A stretch of 64,000 nt of DNA. Source: JAPWJZ01 sp964575605 (GTDB lineage Bacteria; Pseudomonadota; Alphaproteobacteria; Micavibrionales; UBA2020). Both the position numbers and the translations under genes were made by a program. This document shows, one piece after another, positions 16,422-25,007 of this stretch. Location of the stretch: assembly GCA_964575605.1 (NCBI GenBank), contig CAZNRN010000002.1, positions 62,001 through 126,000 on the forward strand, given 5' to 3'. The number at the start of each line of letters is the position of its first letter. Position 1 is the first letter of the stretch. A model generated the notes under the pieces. That model did no database searches, had not been told where the DNA came from, and saw only the letters and a list, made by a program, of their open reading frames with translations.

Positions 16422-17986
16422 GTGTGCCTGTCCGGAAGTGCGCGATATATACAAGGAAATCCACAGAGGATGGACTGGAGCAGGAATTCAATTCACTGGA
16501 TGCACAGTATGAAGCCTGCCAAGCCTACATAAAAAGTCAGAAATCCGAGGGATGGATACTGGCGAAAACACATTACGAGGACGGCGGTTTTTCCGGAGGG
16601 AATATAGATCGCCCGGGTCTTACAAGGCTTCTCGAAGACATCAAAGCCAGAAAAGTTAATACTGTTGTAGTTTACAAAATTGACCGGCTGACACGCTCTC
16701 TCCTGGATTTTTCAAGACTGGTCGGGACATTTGATGAATATGGGGTCACCTTCGTCAGCGTGACACAGAGTTTTAATACCACGACTTCGATGGGGCGCCT
16801 GACTCTCCACGTATTTCTTTCTTTTGCTCAGTTCGAGCGTGAAGTCATAGCGGAGCGTGTCCGAGACAAGTTCTCTGCCAGCAAGAAAAGGGGCATTTGG
16901 ATGGGCGGCACGTTGCCCATGGGTTATAGGGTAGACAAACGTCAGCTGTTTATAAACCCCGAGACAGCGGGCCTTGTGGGTATGATTTTCGAGAGGTATC
17001 TGGAACTGGGTTCCATCTGCAAATTGATGAAGGATCTAAGGCTGAAGGAAGTAAGATCACCGGTCAGGACGCGCGAAAATGGCAGACTGTCCGGGGGATG
17101 CTATTTTACGGGAGGAGCTCTCAGGCATATTCTCCACAACCCGATTTACATCGGAAAGATCAGGCACAAGGATAAAGTTTATGACGGACTGCACGAGGGG
17201 ATCATATCCCCTGAAATCTGGCAGCGGACGCAGGACCGGCTCCATCTTCAAGCCTTCCAGACTGTGAGACAGAAAAAGATCGCACGGAATCCGGAGATCC
17301 TTCTTGGAAAACTTTTCGACATGGACGGTAATCTTTATACACGGGTTCAGGGACAAAAAGGGAAACGGGGCCATTTTCATTACTACGTAAGTCCGAAGCT
17401 ACAAAAGTGCAAGGATCACTCCGGGAACATTTTATCCCGCATTTCCGCTCCGGAAATTGAAGGGCATATACAAAATGTAATTAACGCGCGGTTAGGTGAG
17501 GTGAACCAGCTCAATGAGATACTTCAAATGGATCCTGTGGCCAATAAAGAAGTTCTTGAAGCAGTTGTGGCGGGCCGACATAAGTTGCTAGACGTCGTAC
17601 AGGCTATCAACAAAATCTCTGTGGGAATTCGCACCGTTACGATTGAAATCAGGCTCTCGGAGCTTTGTCCATATATCGACGATACGCTCAAGCTGGATAC
17701 TTCCGCAGTTTGTCCGAATGCAATTTCTCGCATAGAAACCCCTTTCAGGACTTCCCGTTCCATGCGGGGCACATTGGTTATAAAACCGGAGCCGGATTAC
17801 GGCGAGGATCTGCAATCGTTAAAATTAAAGCCGGACGCCCTTAAAGACTTTGTGAGGGGTACGGTATGGCGGTCGGAGTACTTTATGGGCTACAGTATCT
17901 CCAGAATTGCATCTCGCGAGGGGCTTTCCGAAGGCTTTGTCGAGAAACTGATTAGAAACAGTCTTGTGGATCAGGGTTTAATATGA
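16418..17986 (+). CDS. Large serine recombinase (module 1)
   Basis: 522 residues. The resolvase catalytic domain starts YTRKSTEDGLEQEFNSLDAQ, with the nucleophile Ser15 in RKS and the helper arginines in KIDRLTRS. The recombinase domain (about 170-290, with HNPIYIGKIRHKDKVYDG) follows. The usual Cys pairs of the zinc-ribbon domain are not obvious. It should integrate or excise an element at short attachment sites. It overlaps both its DUF2924 partner and the following gene by four bases. A paralogue lies at 29660-31189. Confidence 0.9.
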   Translation: MSVPVRKCAIYTRKSTEDGLEQEFNSLDAQYEACQAYIKSQKSEGWILAKTHYEDGGFSGGNIDRPGLTRLLEDIKARKVNTVVVYKIDRLTRSLLDFSRLVGTFDEYGVTFVSVTQSFNTTTSMGRLTLHVFLSFAQFEREVIAERVRDKFSASKKRGIWMGGTLPMGYRVDKRQLFINPETAGLVGMIFERYLELGSICKLMKDLRLKEVRSPVRTRENGRLSGGCYFTGGALRHILHNPIYIGKIRHKDKVYDGLHEGIISPEIWQRTQDRLHLQAFQTVRQKKIARNPEILLGKLFDMDGNLYTRVQGQKGKRGHFHYYVSPKLQKCKDHSGNILSRISAPEIEGHIQNVINARLGEVNQLNEILQMDPVANKEVLEAVVAGRHKLLDVVQAINKISVGIRTVTIEIRLSELCPYIDDTLKLDTSAVCPNAISRIETPFRTSRSMRGTLVIKPEPDYGEDLQSLKLKPDALKDFVRGTVWRSEYFMGYSISRIASREGLSEGFVEKLIRNSLVDQGLI

Positions 17987-18453
17987 CGAACTTTCTCGAA
18001 CAACTGGTTGCAGAGTGGTATGAAACCAGAAAATATTTCGTGCGCCGGAATGTATTGGTGGGACCCCGTAAAAACGGCGGCTATGAAGGAGAGCTGGACG
18101 TAGTAGCTTTCAATCCTTCAAAAAAATCACTCGTCCACATCGAGGCATCGATGGACGCCGCCTCGTGGGAGAAGAGAGAGGCAAGGTTCCGGCGGAAATT
18201 CGAGGCGGGCCGGAAGTATATACCGGGTTTGTTCGAGGGCATTAAGTTGCCGCCGCCAAAGCAGATCGCCCTCCTTGCGTATGGCGATACAAAGGTCCGA
18301 AAACATATTGGCGGTGGCGACCTACTGACTATGGCAGACTTCATGGCCGAGATCAGAGCCGATTTTCGCGGCCGTTCTGTATTAAAATCGGCAATTCCCG
18401 AACAGTATACGGCATTGCGCGCCTTGCAGTTTGCGGCCAACCATTGGAAATAA
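17983..18453 (+). CDS. PD-(D/E)XK-like protein coupled to the recombinase
   Basis: 156 residues. It starts inside the recombinase stop (ATGA), so the two are translated together. The segment GGYEGELDVVAFNPSKKSLVHIEAS has the strand-turn-strand shape of a PD-(D/E)XK core (Glu37, Asp39, Glu54). Position 56 is Ser where the catalytic Lys is expected, so activity is doubtful. The rest is helical with a GGGDLLTMADFM segment. Possible roles are a recombination accessory or an inactive restriction-type domain. Confidence 0.5.
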   Translation: MTNFLEQLVAEWYETRKYFVRRNVLVGPRKNGGYEGELDVVAFNPSKKSLVHIEASMDAASWEKREARFRRKFEAGRKYIPGLFEGIKLPPPKQIALLAYGDTKVRKHIGGGDLLTMADFMAEIRADFRGRSVLKSAIPEQYTALRALQFAANHWK

Positions 18454-18467
18454 CGAAACTCTATGTC

Positions 18468-18716
18468 TTATTCTAGGTTAAACTTTTCTCGAGCAGCTTG
18501 GACAACAGTCCGTGCACCCGGTTCATAGTCTAAAACGGAGGCCCCTGTAACTCGCATTGTGGAGGCTGACCAGTTACAGCCTTCCTCATCGGTTTCGCCT
18601 AAGCGTGTTACTCCGGTAAAGAAACATTTTTCGCAGCCTTCCTGCTTTTGTAGGTCATCGTTCAAATGCTTTAAAAGAAAGTCTTGTGAAACGATAGCTC
18701 GGGCGTCCCTGCTCAT
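18468..18716 (-). CDS. Small hypothetical protein
   Basis: 82 residues, with GGGGGAG five bases before ATG 18716. It has a CEKCFF pair and a CNW segment, which could bind a metal, but no family is recognised. It is convergent with the recombinase operon and divergent from the next cluster, so it stands alone. Confidence 0.5.
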   Translation of the reverse strand: MSRDARAIVSQDFLLKHLNDDLQKQEGCEKCFFTGVTRLGETDEEGCNWSASTMRVTGASVLDYEPGARTVVQAAREKFNLE

Positions 18717-18879
18717 AAAATCTCCCCCTTAATGAAATCCACATGGCGCTTATACGGATGTGCTGAAGATCAGACCACATTTTGTCGTCTTACGACGGCG
18801 ACCTTTTCAAGATGAGCCGTTCACGGCGCGCGAGCTGACATTACGCAAAATACCTGCAGGTTAACAAACGAGTTCTTGG

Positions 18880-18908
18880 TTGACAAAACACGTTAAAAGC
18901 CATTTAAT
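18880..18908 (+). promoter_or_regulatory. Strong sigma-70 promoter of the XRE-ImmA/IrrE cluster
   Basis: TTGACA (18880-18885), an exact 17-bp spacer and TTTAAT (18903-18908). It lies 33 bases before the GTG start at 18941. TTAAC/GTTAA blocks around it (18861 and 18892) could be an operator for the XRE protein encoded downstream. Confidence 0.75.
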
Positions 18909-18940
18909 GAGAATCAGTGCAACATTTACAGGAGTTTAGC

Positions 18941-19552
18941 GTGAGCACGAAAAAGCCTTGGGAGTTCCATCCTGACCTTACTGAAAACAAGATTACCGCC
19001 GTCACCCGCCTTATTACTAAAGCGTATGTCGAAACGCAAGATTACCTCCATCCGGAAAAAGGGGACAATCGCAACGTCCATGGTCTCCGCCGTTATTACT
19101 GGGCAAGGCGGAACCTCAGCGATGCTGCCGGGACGCCAGAATACCCCTTCCTCTCCATTCTGACAGACAAACGCTTCGCTTTCGTCCTCACGATCGGCGA
19201 GGTCCCCATGCGCTTCAAGCGGTCGCCGATTGAGAAAATTCACCATTCGGTCTTCGTGCAATATGCCGAAGAAGCAGCACAACTCTCTCTGTTGAGCTTC
19301 CTTGACCAGCCGGATCCATGCGAACTGAGCTGGCGGATCATCGTCGAAGACGATTTTACGGGCGATGTCGTCCGTGTGGCTTTCGTCGGAGCCGACCAAG
19401 CGGGAGAAATCAAATGTTTCTGGGAGATGCCCCAGGATAAAATCGCGCCGCGGATCGTCTCTATCCCGGTGAATGAAGACAAGGGTCAGGAACTCAAGCC
19501 AGCCAGCGTAAAGCTCAAGCAGCGCAAATCCTCAGACAAAAAAGCTAAATGA
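18941..19552 (+). CDS. Hypothetical protein partnered with an XRE-ImmA/IrrE protein
   Basis: 203 residues from GTG 18941, supported by ACAGGAG at the right distance. It is a mixed alpha/beta soluble protein with a basic tail (KLKQRKSSDKKAK). Visible features are HGLRRYYWARRNL and an acidic IIVEDDFTGDVV strand. No family recognised. It overlaps the next gene by four bases, and together they look like a toxin-antitoxin-like or regulator-target pair, where the XRE-metallopeptidase controls or cleaves its partner. That role is inferred only from context. Confidence 0.6.
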   Translation: MSTKKPWEFHPDLTENKITAVTRLITKAYVETQDYLHPEKGDNRNVHGLRRYYWARRNLSDAAGTPEYPFLSILTDKRFAFVLTIGEVPMRFKRSPIEKIHHSVFVQYAEEAAQLSLLSFLDQPDPCELSWRIIVEDDFTGDVVRVAFVGADQAGEIKCFWEMPQDKIAPRIVSIPVNEDKGQELKPASVKLKQRKSSDKKAK

Positions 19553-20655
19553 TGGAAACTATAGATACCTTTCTCGGCTATAAATTGAGAATCATGCGGA
19601 ATTTTTTCGGGTACTCTCTCGAAGAAATAGGCGAGCGCGTGGAGGCGACCAGGCAGTATATCCAACAACTGGAGAGTAATGCCAAAGTGCCTTCCGAGGA
19701 AATGGTGCTGGCCTTGTCTGACGTCTTGGAGGTGAAAAGAGACTTTTTCTTCACGGCAGAGAATACGCTGACGACGGAAGATCAATGTCATTTTCGCAGC
19801 CCTAGGACCACCCCATCAAGTAATAAAAATCAGGCAATTTCCCAAGCCAACGTGCTTGATAGCGTCGTGAGGGAGTTCGACGATATATTGGATTTTCCGG
19901 CGATCAATCTTCCATCCTCCACGCCGAAGAACCTGATGGACATCGAGCGTATTGCAGAGGAAGCTCGAGAGTTCTGGGGCTTGGGAACGGCAGCGCCTAT
20001 TACTCATATGATCCGCGTCGTTGAGAACGCTGGCGTCATCGTTGCGCACTTCAAGGGCGTGTCAGAAAAGGTAGATGCCTTTTCAATGTCAGGGCGTCGT
20101 CCTATCATCCTTCGAAATCCCAGCAAGGAGAGTGCTTGTCGCTTACGTTTTGATATCGGACACGAATGCGGTCATTTGATCATGCACTTGGGCCTCATTA
20201 CGGGCGATAAAAAGACCGAAGATGAAGCGAACAGGTTTGCGAGCGCCTTCTTGTTGCCTAGAGGCGCCTTTATAAAAGAGTTTCCCAAGCGCGCGTCTTT
20301 TGATTGGTCGGCGATATACAACATGAAACTACGTTGGGGGGTCGCGGTGTCTACCATTGTCCGCCGCGCCTATGATCTCGATTTAATCGATTCTGTTTCT
20401 TATCGCCGGGCGTACATACATTTGAGTAAAAGTGGGCAATTGAAGCATGAGAGATATGACGATCAAATGACCCTTGAAGAACCCGAGCTGATTCATACCG
20501 CAATTAAGACCATAGGTGAAGACGATCCATTTCTGTTCGATCAGGTGTGCGATAACTTAAAAATTCGGCGAAGCATTCTCGAAAGACTATTCAACCGGGA
20601 GCTACCGCGACCAGCTGAAGAATATGGCGAGAATGTTGTTAGTATAAGGCGGTAG
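19549..20655 (+). CDS. XRE helix-turn-helix plus ImmA/IrrE metallopeptidase
   Basis: 368 residues. Residues about 10-65 are an XRE domain (LRIMRNFFGYSLEEIGERVEATRQ). From about 130 to 240 is an ImmA/IrrE zinc peptidase with FDIGHECGHLIMH (HECGH at 205-209) and a downstream EDEANRFASAFLLP helix carrying the third ligand. Family members cleave phage or mobile-element repressors (ImmA) or DdrO (IrrE). Here it is co-transcribed with unknown partners, so it may regulate this cluster. Catalytic residues look intact. Confidence 0.85.
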   Translation: MMETIDTFLGYKLRIMRNFFGYSLEEIGERVEATRQYIQQLESNAKVPSEEMVLALSDVLEVKRDFFFTAENTLTTEDQCHFRSPRTTPSSNKNQAISQANVLDSVVREFDDILDFPAINLPSSTPKNLMDIERIAEEAREFWGLGTAAPITHMIRVVENAGVIVAHFKGVSEKVDAFSMSGRRPIILRNPSKESACRLRFDIGHECGHLIMHLGLITGDKKTEDEANRFASAFLLPRGAFIKEFPKRASFDWSAIYNMKLRWGVAVSTIVRRAYDLDLIDSVSYRRAYIHLSKSGQLKHERYDDQMTLEEPELIHTAIKTIGEDDPFLFDQVCDNLKIRRSILERLFNRELPRPAEEYGENVVSIRR

Positions 20656-20687
20656 GTTGGTCAACGTCTTCAGGTAGGGAGGAAAAA

Positions 20688-21011
20688 ATGACCAGTGATC
20701 AAACAATATACCTTAAGCAAGAGTTGCAGAAAGCCGGGTCTGGCCCGCAGCTCGGGAAGCTCAATTACGAGCATAACTATGCAGTTTACTTTGGGCCTAT
20801 TGAAGTAAAGGGTAGAAGCAAGCGACCGGTCATTGAGCAAATGATAAAACGCCTGCGTAAGATGAATGCCGATGGCGGCTTGAATGGCGAATTATCAACG
20901 CCAGCAGAATTCGAGTCCTATGATCGCTGCATCATCCCTGCTCATATACTGAATCAGAGCGTCGATGATTTTATCGACTATGATGAGTTGAAGTTTGTAA
21001 GCGCGGAATGA
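20688..21011 (+). CDS. Hypothetical protein in the XRE-ImmA/IrrE cluster
   Basis: 107 residues with an excellent ribosome site (GGGAGGAAAAA). The N-terminal half has Tyr-rich strands (YEHNYAVYFGPIEVKG) and the C-terminal half is helical and acidic. No family recognised. It follows the XRE-metallopeptidase by 32 bases in the same direction and probably belongs to the same operon. Confidence 0.6.
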   Translation: MTSDQTIYLKQELQKAGSGPQLGKLNYEHNYAVYFGPIEVKGRSKRPVIEQMIKRLRKMNADGGLNGELSTPAEFESYDRCIIPAHILNQSVDDFIDYDELKFVSAE

Positions 21012-21117
21012 CATTCGGCTTCAAGAAAACAGGGCTATTCATTTCGCCAGCAAAAACGTCTTTTGCGTGCGGGCTAAACGACAAGGCGGTATCCCCCACC
21101 CAGTTAGTTGCATAAAA

Positions 21118-21681
21118 ATGATTGAAATCCCATCTTTTGAAGATACCCATCCTCGTGATTTTAGTTCGCTTCTATGTGAACTCCAGAAGGAACTGCTCGC
21201 GGAAGCGCAGCTACGATATGGGACGCGAGATACTTATGTATCTGTTCGCTGTCCGAAATTCGGAGATGGTCCAAGGCTTTATTACAACCCGAACGATAAT
21301 GAAGCTTTTGCCATTTTAGGAGAATGCGCAGCCGATTACTGGCCCGCCGCGGTTCAAGAGTTATCGCATGAAGTAATTCACATGCTAGATCCTGCCTTAG
21401 GCCACACTAACTATTTAGAAGAAGGCGTGGCTGAGGCTTTTTCCGCAGACATGGCGAAAAGGTATTTAAAAAATTACGATAAAGAACGACGGCCATTTCT
21501 CCCCTATGATGAGGCTAAACGACTTATTGAAGCTCTACTCTTAGAGGATCCTGAGGTACTAAAAAAGTTAAGAGATCTGCGCCCATTCAAAGAAGTAACG
21601 GCCGAGGCGATCTTGAAAGTCAGTCCAAATATATCACACGAAGTGGCGTTAAAACTTACCACTACTTGCGTGACAAGATGA
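21118..21681 (+). CDS. HExxH metallopeptidase-like protein
   Basis: 187 residues from ATG 21118; a GTG at 21067 would add 17. The core ELSHEVIHMLDP (His84, Glu85, His88) followed by YLEEGVAEAFS is a gluzincin-like zinc site, with Glu106 in VAEAF as a likely third ligand. There is no signal peptide, so it should act in the cytoplasm. It is the second zinc-peptidase-type gene in this four-gene cluster, which is unusual. The substrate is unknown. Confidence 0.6.
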   Translation: MIEIPSFEDTHPRDFSSLLCELQKELLAEAQLRYGTRDTYVSVRCPKFGDGPRLYYNPNDNEAFAILGECAADYWPAAVQELSHEVIHMLDPALGHTNYLEEGVAEAFSADMAKRYLKNYDKERRPFLPYDEAKRLIEALLLEDPEVLKKLRDLRPFKEVTAEAILKVSPNISHEVALKLTTTCVTR

Positions 21682-21766
21682 ATTAATACTTTAATATTCC
21701 ACTAAGAGGGGCTTGTGAAACTAATTTATGTCAGTCTTTCTGTGTGAGGCCAAGGCCCGGAAAAAA

Positions 21767-23008
21767 TTACCTTGATTGCTCTTTTTTCAAGGCAAGTGCT
21801 ATAAAGTCCTTTAAAGAAAATAGCCATTTCTGCTGTTTTGCAGTATAGGAGCTGTGTAATTCGTGGGGAACCACAAGCTGGAGCCTGCTGCCCTGCATTT
21901 CATCCGTCTGGTTTTCACTGATGCCCGGCTCAAGCGTTAAAAGATGCTTTGTCTTGACACGTGATGCCTCGCTAAGAACCTGTCTCCACCGATCCTTGCA
22001 TGACGACTTTGCTCCCAAGATCGATAACAGATCATCAGGGAAAGACGTGTCATGATATTCTTTCTCTCCCGGGAAAAGAAAGTCCGGCTTGGTGTGATGC
22101 TCTGTTTTACCACCGCGGACGAAACGTATTTTTCTAGCCAAGAAGATAGGTTCAAGATGGTTCTCGAGTGCGTAGCCAGCACGCGATTTTCTACGGTTTT
22201 GCACGCTGAGAGAGAACTTTATAAAGCTCTCGATGTCAGCTTTCTTTCCATCATGAAAACCCTCTTTTAGCCGTTCGGCAACAATATGGTTTTCAAACGT
22301 CCTGAACAGCCGTTCCTCCTGCTCCAGCCAAGCCAGCAAGACAGTGTCTGGATCATCTTTTGCGGAGACATCCTTCAGGGACTCACGCGCAAAGGCTGAA
22401 AACTCCATTGTCGACGGAAACTTGCTTCCAAATTTTACAAGTAACAAATCCAGAAGCTTGGTATCTGACCTGGTATCTTCAATACCAAGGTCATCAAGGA
22501 TAAAACGTGCCGCAAACCCAATCTCTTTACCGGGTTCTTTTTCGAACCCTTGCACGAAGGGTTTTCCATCTTTATCCAGAGGGAAGTTGAAAAGCCATGC
22601 AAGCTGCTTTTCCGTCGTGCTCTCTGCGGGAGCAATAACAACAACCAACTCTGCTGACTTGCGTTTGCACACCAGCAACAAGTCGCCAGGCTTCGCTCTG
22701 TGAACAACTTCTGCAGATTCTACAGAATAATACAGATGATATTCGGGAGAGCGCTCTGGATTCGCGCGTCTCACGTCCGACCATGTGGCAAAGCTCTCAA
22801 CAGAATCGCGCCTACCCTCATCATCCAGCCAGATAAATCTGGTTTTAAAGGTTACCTTGTCGACCGGGGTGCCAAGGATCTCACGCAACCTCTGAATCCC
22901 CTGAAATTCATGCTGGTTTGACTTGGAAGGGCTGACCTCAACAGATGTCAGACGCTTCACGGCGAAGCCATCAAAAAAATCGGAAAGAGATCCTTGTTTA
23001 AAACTCAT
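21767..23008 (-). CDS. EcoRII-type restriction endonuclease
   Basis: 413 residues. The C-terminal half matches the EcoRII catalytic domain: SRAGYALENHLEPIF, then HTKPDFLFPG and LGAKSSCKDRWRQVL. This is the characteristic PD-(D/E)XK site with the invariant KDRWRQ block. The N-terminal half should be the effector/DNA-recognition domain. EcoRII cuts at CCWGG and needs two sites; relatives share related targets, so the exact site here is unknown. It overlaps the Vsr gene by four bases in an operon with a cytosine methyltransferase, forming a complete Type II system. Confidence 0.88.
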   Translation of the reverse strand: MSFKQGSLSDFFDGFAVKRLTSVEVSPSKSNQHEFQGIQRLREILGTPVDKVTFKTRFIWLDDEGRRDSVESFATWSDVRRANPERSPEYHLYYSVESAEVVHRAKPGDLLLVCKRKSAELVVVIAPAESTTEKQLAWLFNFPLDKDGKPFVQGFEKEPGKEIGFAARFILDDLGIEDTRSDTKLLDLLLVKFGSKFPSTMEFSAFARESLKDVSAKDDPDTVLLAWLEQEERLFRTFENHIVAERLKEGFHDGKKADIESFIKFSLSVQNRRKSRAGYALENHLEPIFLARKIRFVRGGKTEHHTKPDFLFPGEKEYHDTSFPDDLLSILGAKSSCKDRWRQVLSEASRVKTKHLLTLEPGISENQTDEMQGSRLQLVVPHELHSSYTAKQQKWLFSLKDFIALALKKEQSR

Positions 23009-23466
23009 GATTTATTCCGGCCCCGGATTTCGTGATTGTTTTCTTCAGAACAAAGCCACCCCGTAACTTCATCAACAATGCGCTCTACGGACAGCTTGTC
23101 CTTGCCTTTCAGGGCGCACTCCCATATCTGGAGCACACGCCAGTCCTGAGCGTCAAGTGCCGTCAGGACTTTTTCATCATTGAAACGATTTTTCAGGATC
23201 TTGGTGCGCCAGAACTCCTTTTTTGTCTTGGGCCACTTAAACAGATGGCAATCATGCCCATGCCAGAAACAACCGTTCACCAAGATAGCAGCACGGTATC
23301 GAGGCAGAACAAGATCCGGTTTGCCGGGCAAGCCCCGCGCATGCAGCCTGAATCGAAAGCCGGCCTTGTGCAAGGCACTACGAATCATAATCTCGGGCAT
23401 CGTGTTCTTGCCACGAATACCCGACATCATTTCACGACGTTTGGCTTTCGACACAACGTCAGGCAT
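23005..23466 (-). CDS. vsr: Very short patch repair endonuclease Vsr
   Basis: 153 residues. The diagnostic segments are all present: REMMSGIRGKNTMPE, RFRLHARGLPGKPDLVLP, and VNGCFWHGHDC with the zinc-binding Cys and His. Vsr nicks next to T:G mismatches that arise when 5-methylcytosine deaminates, so it repairs damage caused by the adjacent methyltransferase. It overlaps that gene by eight bases and the endonuclease gene by four. Confidence 0.93.
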   Translation of the reverse strand: MPDVVSKAKRREMMSGIRGKNTMPEIMIRSALHKAGFRFRLHARGLPGKPDLVLPRYRAAILVNGCFWHGHDCHLFKWPKTKKEFWRTKILKNRFNDEKVLTALDAQDWRVLQIWECALKGKDKLSVERIVDEVTGWLCSEENNHEIRGRNKS

Positions 23467-24727
23467 AACGCTTACGCTTTTTAGGTTGTTCTTTTTGCAA
23501 AACAGGTGTCAGCTGCAGAATATATGGCTCCATAGCCTTGGCTATCTCCTCTATGACGGGAACCACAACAGCATTGCCGAATTGCTTGTAAGCCTGGGTA
23601 TCGGAGACGGGAATGATAAACTTCTCCCTGCCTTTTTGATCAAACCCCATCAGTCGAGCGCACTCGCGGGGCGTTAATCTGCGCGGGTTCTTTCGATTCT
23701 GCTTGATCAGAATCTCCGAACCATCCTTGTAATAGCGCGCAGAAAGAGTTCGGGCCTTGTCTTCAGGACCATTCAGTCCAAATCCAAAACCATTGCCAGC
23801 TGCTTTATGCTTGGCGGCGTACTTTTGCAAATACTTCCAGAGCTTGTCTGTAAGGGTGTATTTTGCATTTACACGTCCGATCTTGCCGCAGATAAAAGGT
23901 TCTTCAATCTCTTCGGTTCCATCTTCCGGATGAAGAATGTCTTTCAGCTTTGGCCCCGTAAGAGGGTCTGCAAAATTAATATGATTGATATTGAAACCAA
24001 CATCTTCCCGGAAACCGATAATAAAGATGCGCTCTCTGTGTTGGGGAACATATCCCTTGCCATCTACAACACGGCATGTGATGTGGTAGCCAAGCTCTTC
24101 TTCCAATACTTTCTTGATTACCTTGAAGGTGTTTCCTTTGTCATGAGAGATAAGATTTTTAACATTCTCCAGCAGGAAGGCAGCCGGCTTGTGGTGCTTG
24201 ATGATCCTTGCTACATCAAAAAACAGTGTTCCTTGGGTTTCATCAAGAAATCCATGTGCGCGACCAAGTGAATTTTTCTTTGATACACCGGCAATTGAAA
24301 ATGGCTGGCATGGAAAACCCGCCAAGAGAACGTCAAATGGAGGAATATCCTTTTCTTTTATGGCGCGAATGTCCCCGGCCACTTCATGAGCGCAAGGAAA
24401 GTTTGCCTGGTAAGTCTTGCGGGAGTGCTGATCCCATTCGCTTGTAAAAACGCATTTTCCACCAGCTGCTTCAAAGCCTAGACGCATTCCACCGATGCCT
24501 GCGAACAGATCAATAAAGGTGAAGGCTGTGTTTTCGTTATCGGCATATCCTGTAATTTTATTTACAATCTCGCGCATGGCTTCCAGAACAGCCCTGCGAG
24601 GAGCTGCCTCGCCTCGATCCCAGCGGTAAAGGGTGCTAACGCCATATCCGAGACGCTTTGACAGCTCTTCATGCGACAAACGTGATTTCTCACGTAGCGC
24701 TGCAAATTCGGTGAGCCCTGATTTCAT
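23459..24727 (-). CDS. Dcm-like cytosine-C5 methyltransferase with N-terminal helix-turn-helix
   Basis: 422 residues. Motif I is DLFAGIGGMRLGF, the catalytic loop is GFPCQPFS with Cys140, motif VI is ENVKNL, motif VIII is QHRERI and motif X is FGNAVVVPV. Residues 1-60 form an XRE-like helix-turn-helix (LSHEELSKRLGYGVSTLYRWDRG). In M.EcoRII and M.SsoII an extra N-terminal region lets the enzyme repress its own promoter. That is likely here too: a dyad lies 21 bases upstream of the start. The partner endonuclease is EcoRII-like. Confidence 0.92.
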   Translation of the reverse strand: MKSGLTEFAALREKSRLSHEELSKRLGYGVSTLYRWDRGEAAPRRAVLEAMREIVNKITGYADNENTAFTFIDLFAGIGGMRLGFEAAGGKCVFTSEWDQHSRKTYQANFPCAHEVAGDIRAIKEKDIPPFDVLLAGFPCQPFSIAGVSKKNSLGRAHGFLDETQGTLFFDVARIIKHHKPAAFLLENVKNLISHDKGNTFKVIKKVLEEELGYHITCRVVDGKGYVPQHRERIFIIGFREDVGFNINHINFADPLTGPKLKDILHPEDGTEEIEEPFICGKIGRVNAKYTLTDKLWKYLQKYAAKHKAAGNGFGFGLNGPEDKARTLSARYYKDGSEILIKQNRKNPRRLTPRECARLMGFDQKGREKFIIPVSDTQAYKQFGNAVVVPVIEEIAKAMEPYILQLTPVLQKEQPKKRKRYA

Positions 24728-24747
24728 GAAATACCCCTATGTTGAAG

Positions 24748-24771
24748 AAAATCATCCGGTGGGACGATTTT
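24748..24771 (-). promoter_or_regulatory. Candidate autorepression operator of the methyltransferase
   Basis: AAAATCATCC, GGT, GGGACGATTTT: an imperfect inverted repeat 21 bases upstream of the methyltransferase ATG. Its place and symmetry fit binding by the N-terminal helix-turn-helix of the enzyme, as known for SsoII-type systems. Confidence 0.45.
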
Positions 24772-24917
24772 TCTCATATTGGCAAATCTGTTCACCGAGA
24801 GCAAGAACAAAAAGAGAACTGATTTACACAAAATCGCGCATGGCGACGATTGTTGAAATGTTGACTAAACATTTGAAACTAAAGAAGCATACTGAATATG
24901 CATGGTTAATATATTTG

Positions 24918-24936
24918 ATACATTTTAAAAATGTAT
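24918..24936 (+). repeat. 19-bp perfect palindrome in the control region
   Basis: ATACATTTTAAAAATGTAT, symmetric around base 24927. It lies 72 bases before the first gene of the GHKL operon and may be an operator. Confidence 0.5.
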
Positions 24937-25007
24937 TATTTTTGTATTGAAATAAGTCAATTAAAAATGATAAATATAGAATATAGATGCATGGAGGATT
25001 GATACCA

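Larger units (their letters stand above)
24728..25007. promoter_or_regulatory. Divergent control region between restriction and GHKL operons
   Basis: A very AT-rich 280-bp region that drives two operons in opposite directions. It holds the dyad at 24748-24771, a TTGACT at 24861 that lacks a good -10 box at the right spacing, and a 19-bp palindrome at 24918-24936. Shared control of the two operons is plausible but inferred. Confidence 0.5.

Noticed and set aside
13241..18453. Complete prophage
   Set aside because: The ParB-methyltransferase, DUF5681 and recombinase are phage-like, but no capsid, portal, tail or lysis genes are present.
24633..24950. 105-aa plus-strand ORF across the restriction/GHKL control region
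   Set aside because: Half overlaps the methyltransferase N-terminus on the other strand and the rest is AT-rich non-coding sequence with no ribosome site.
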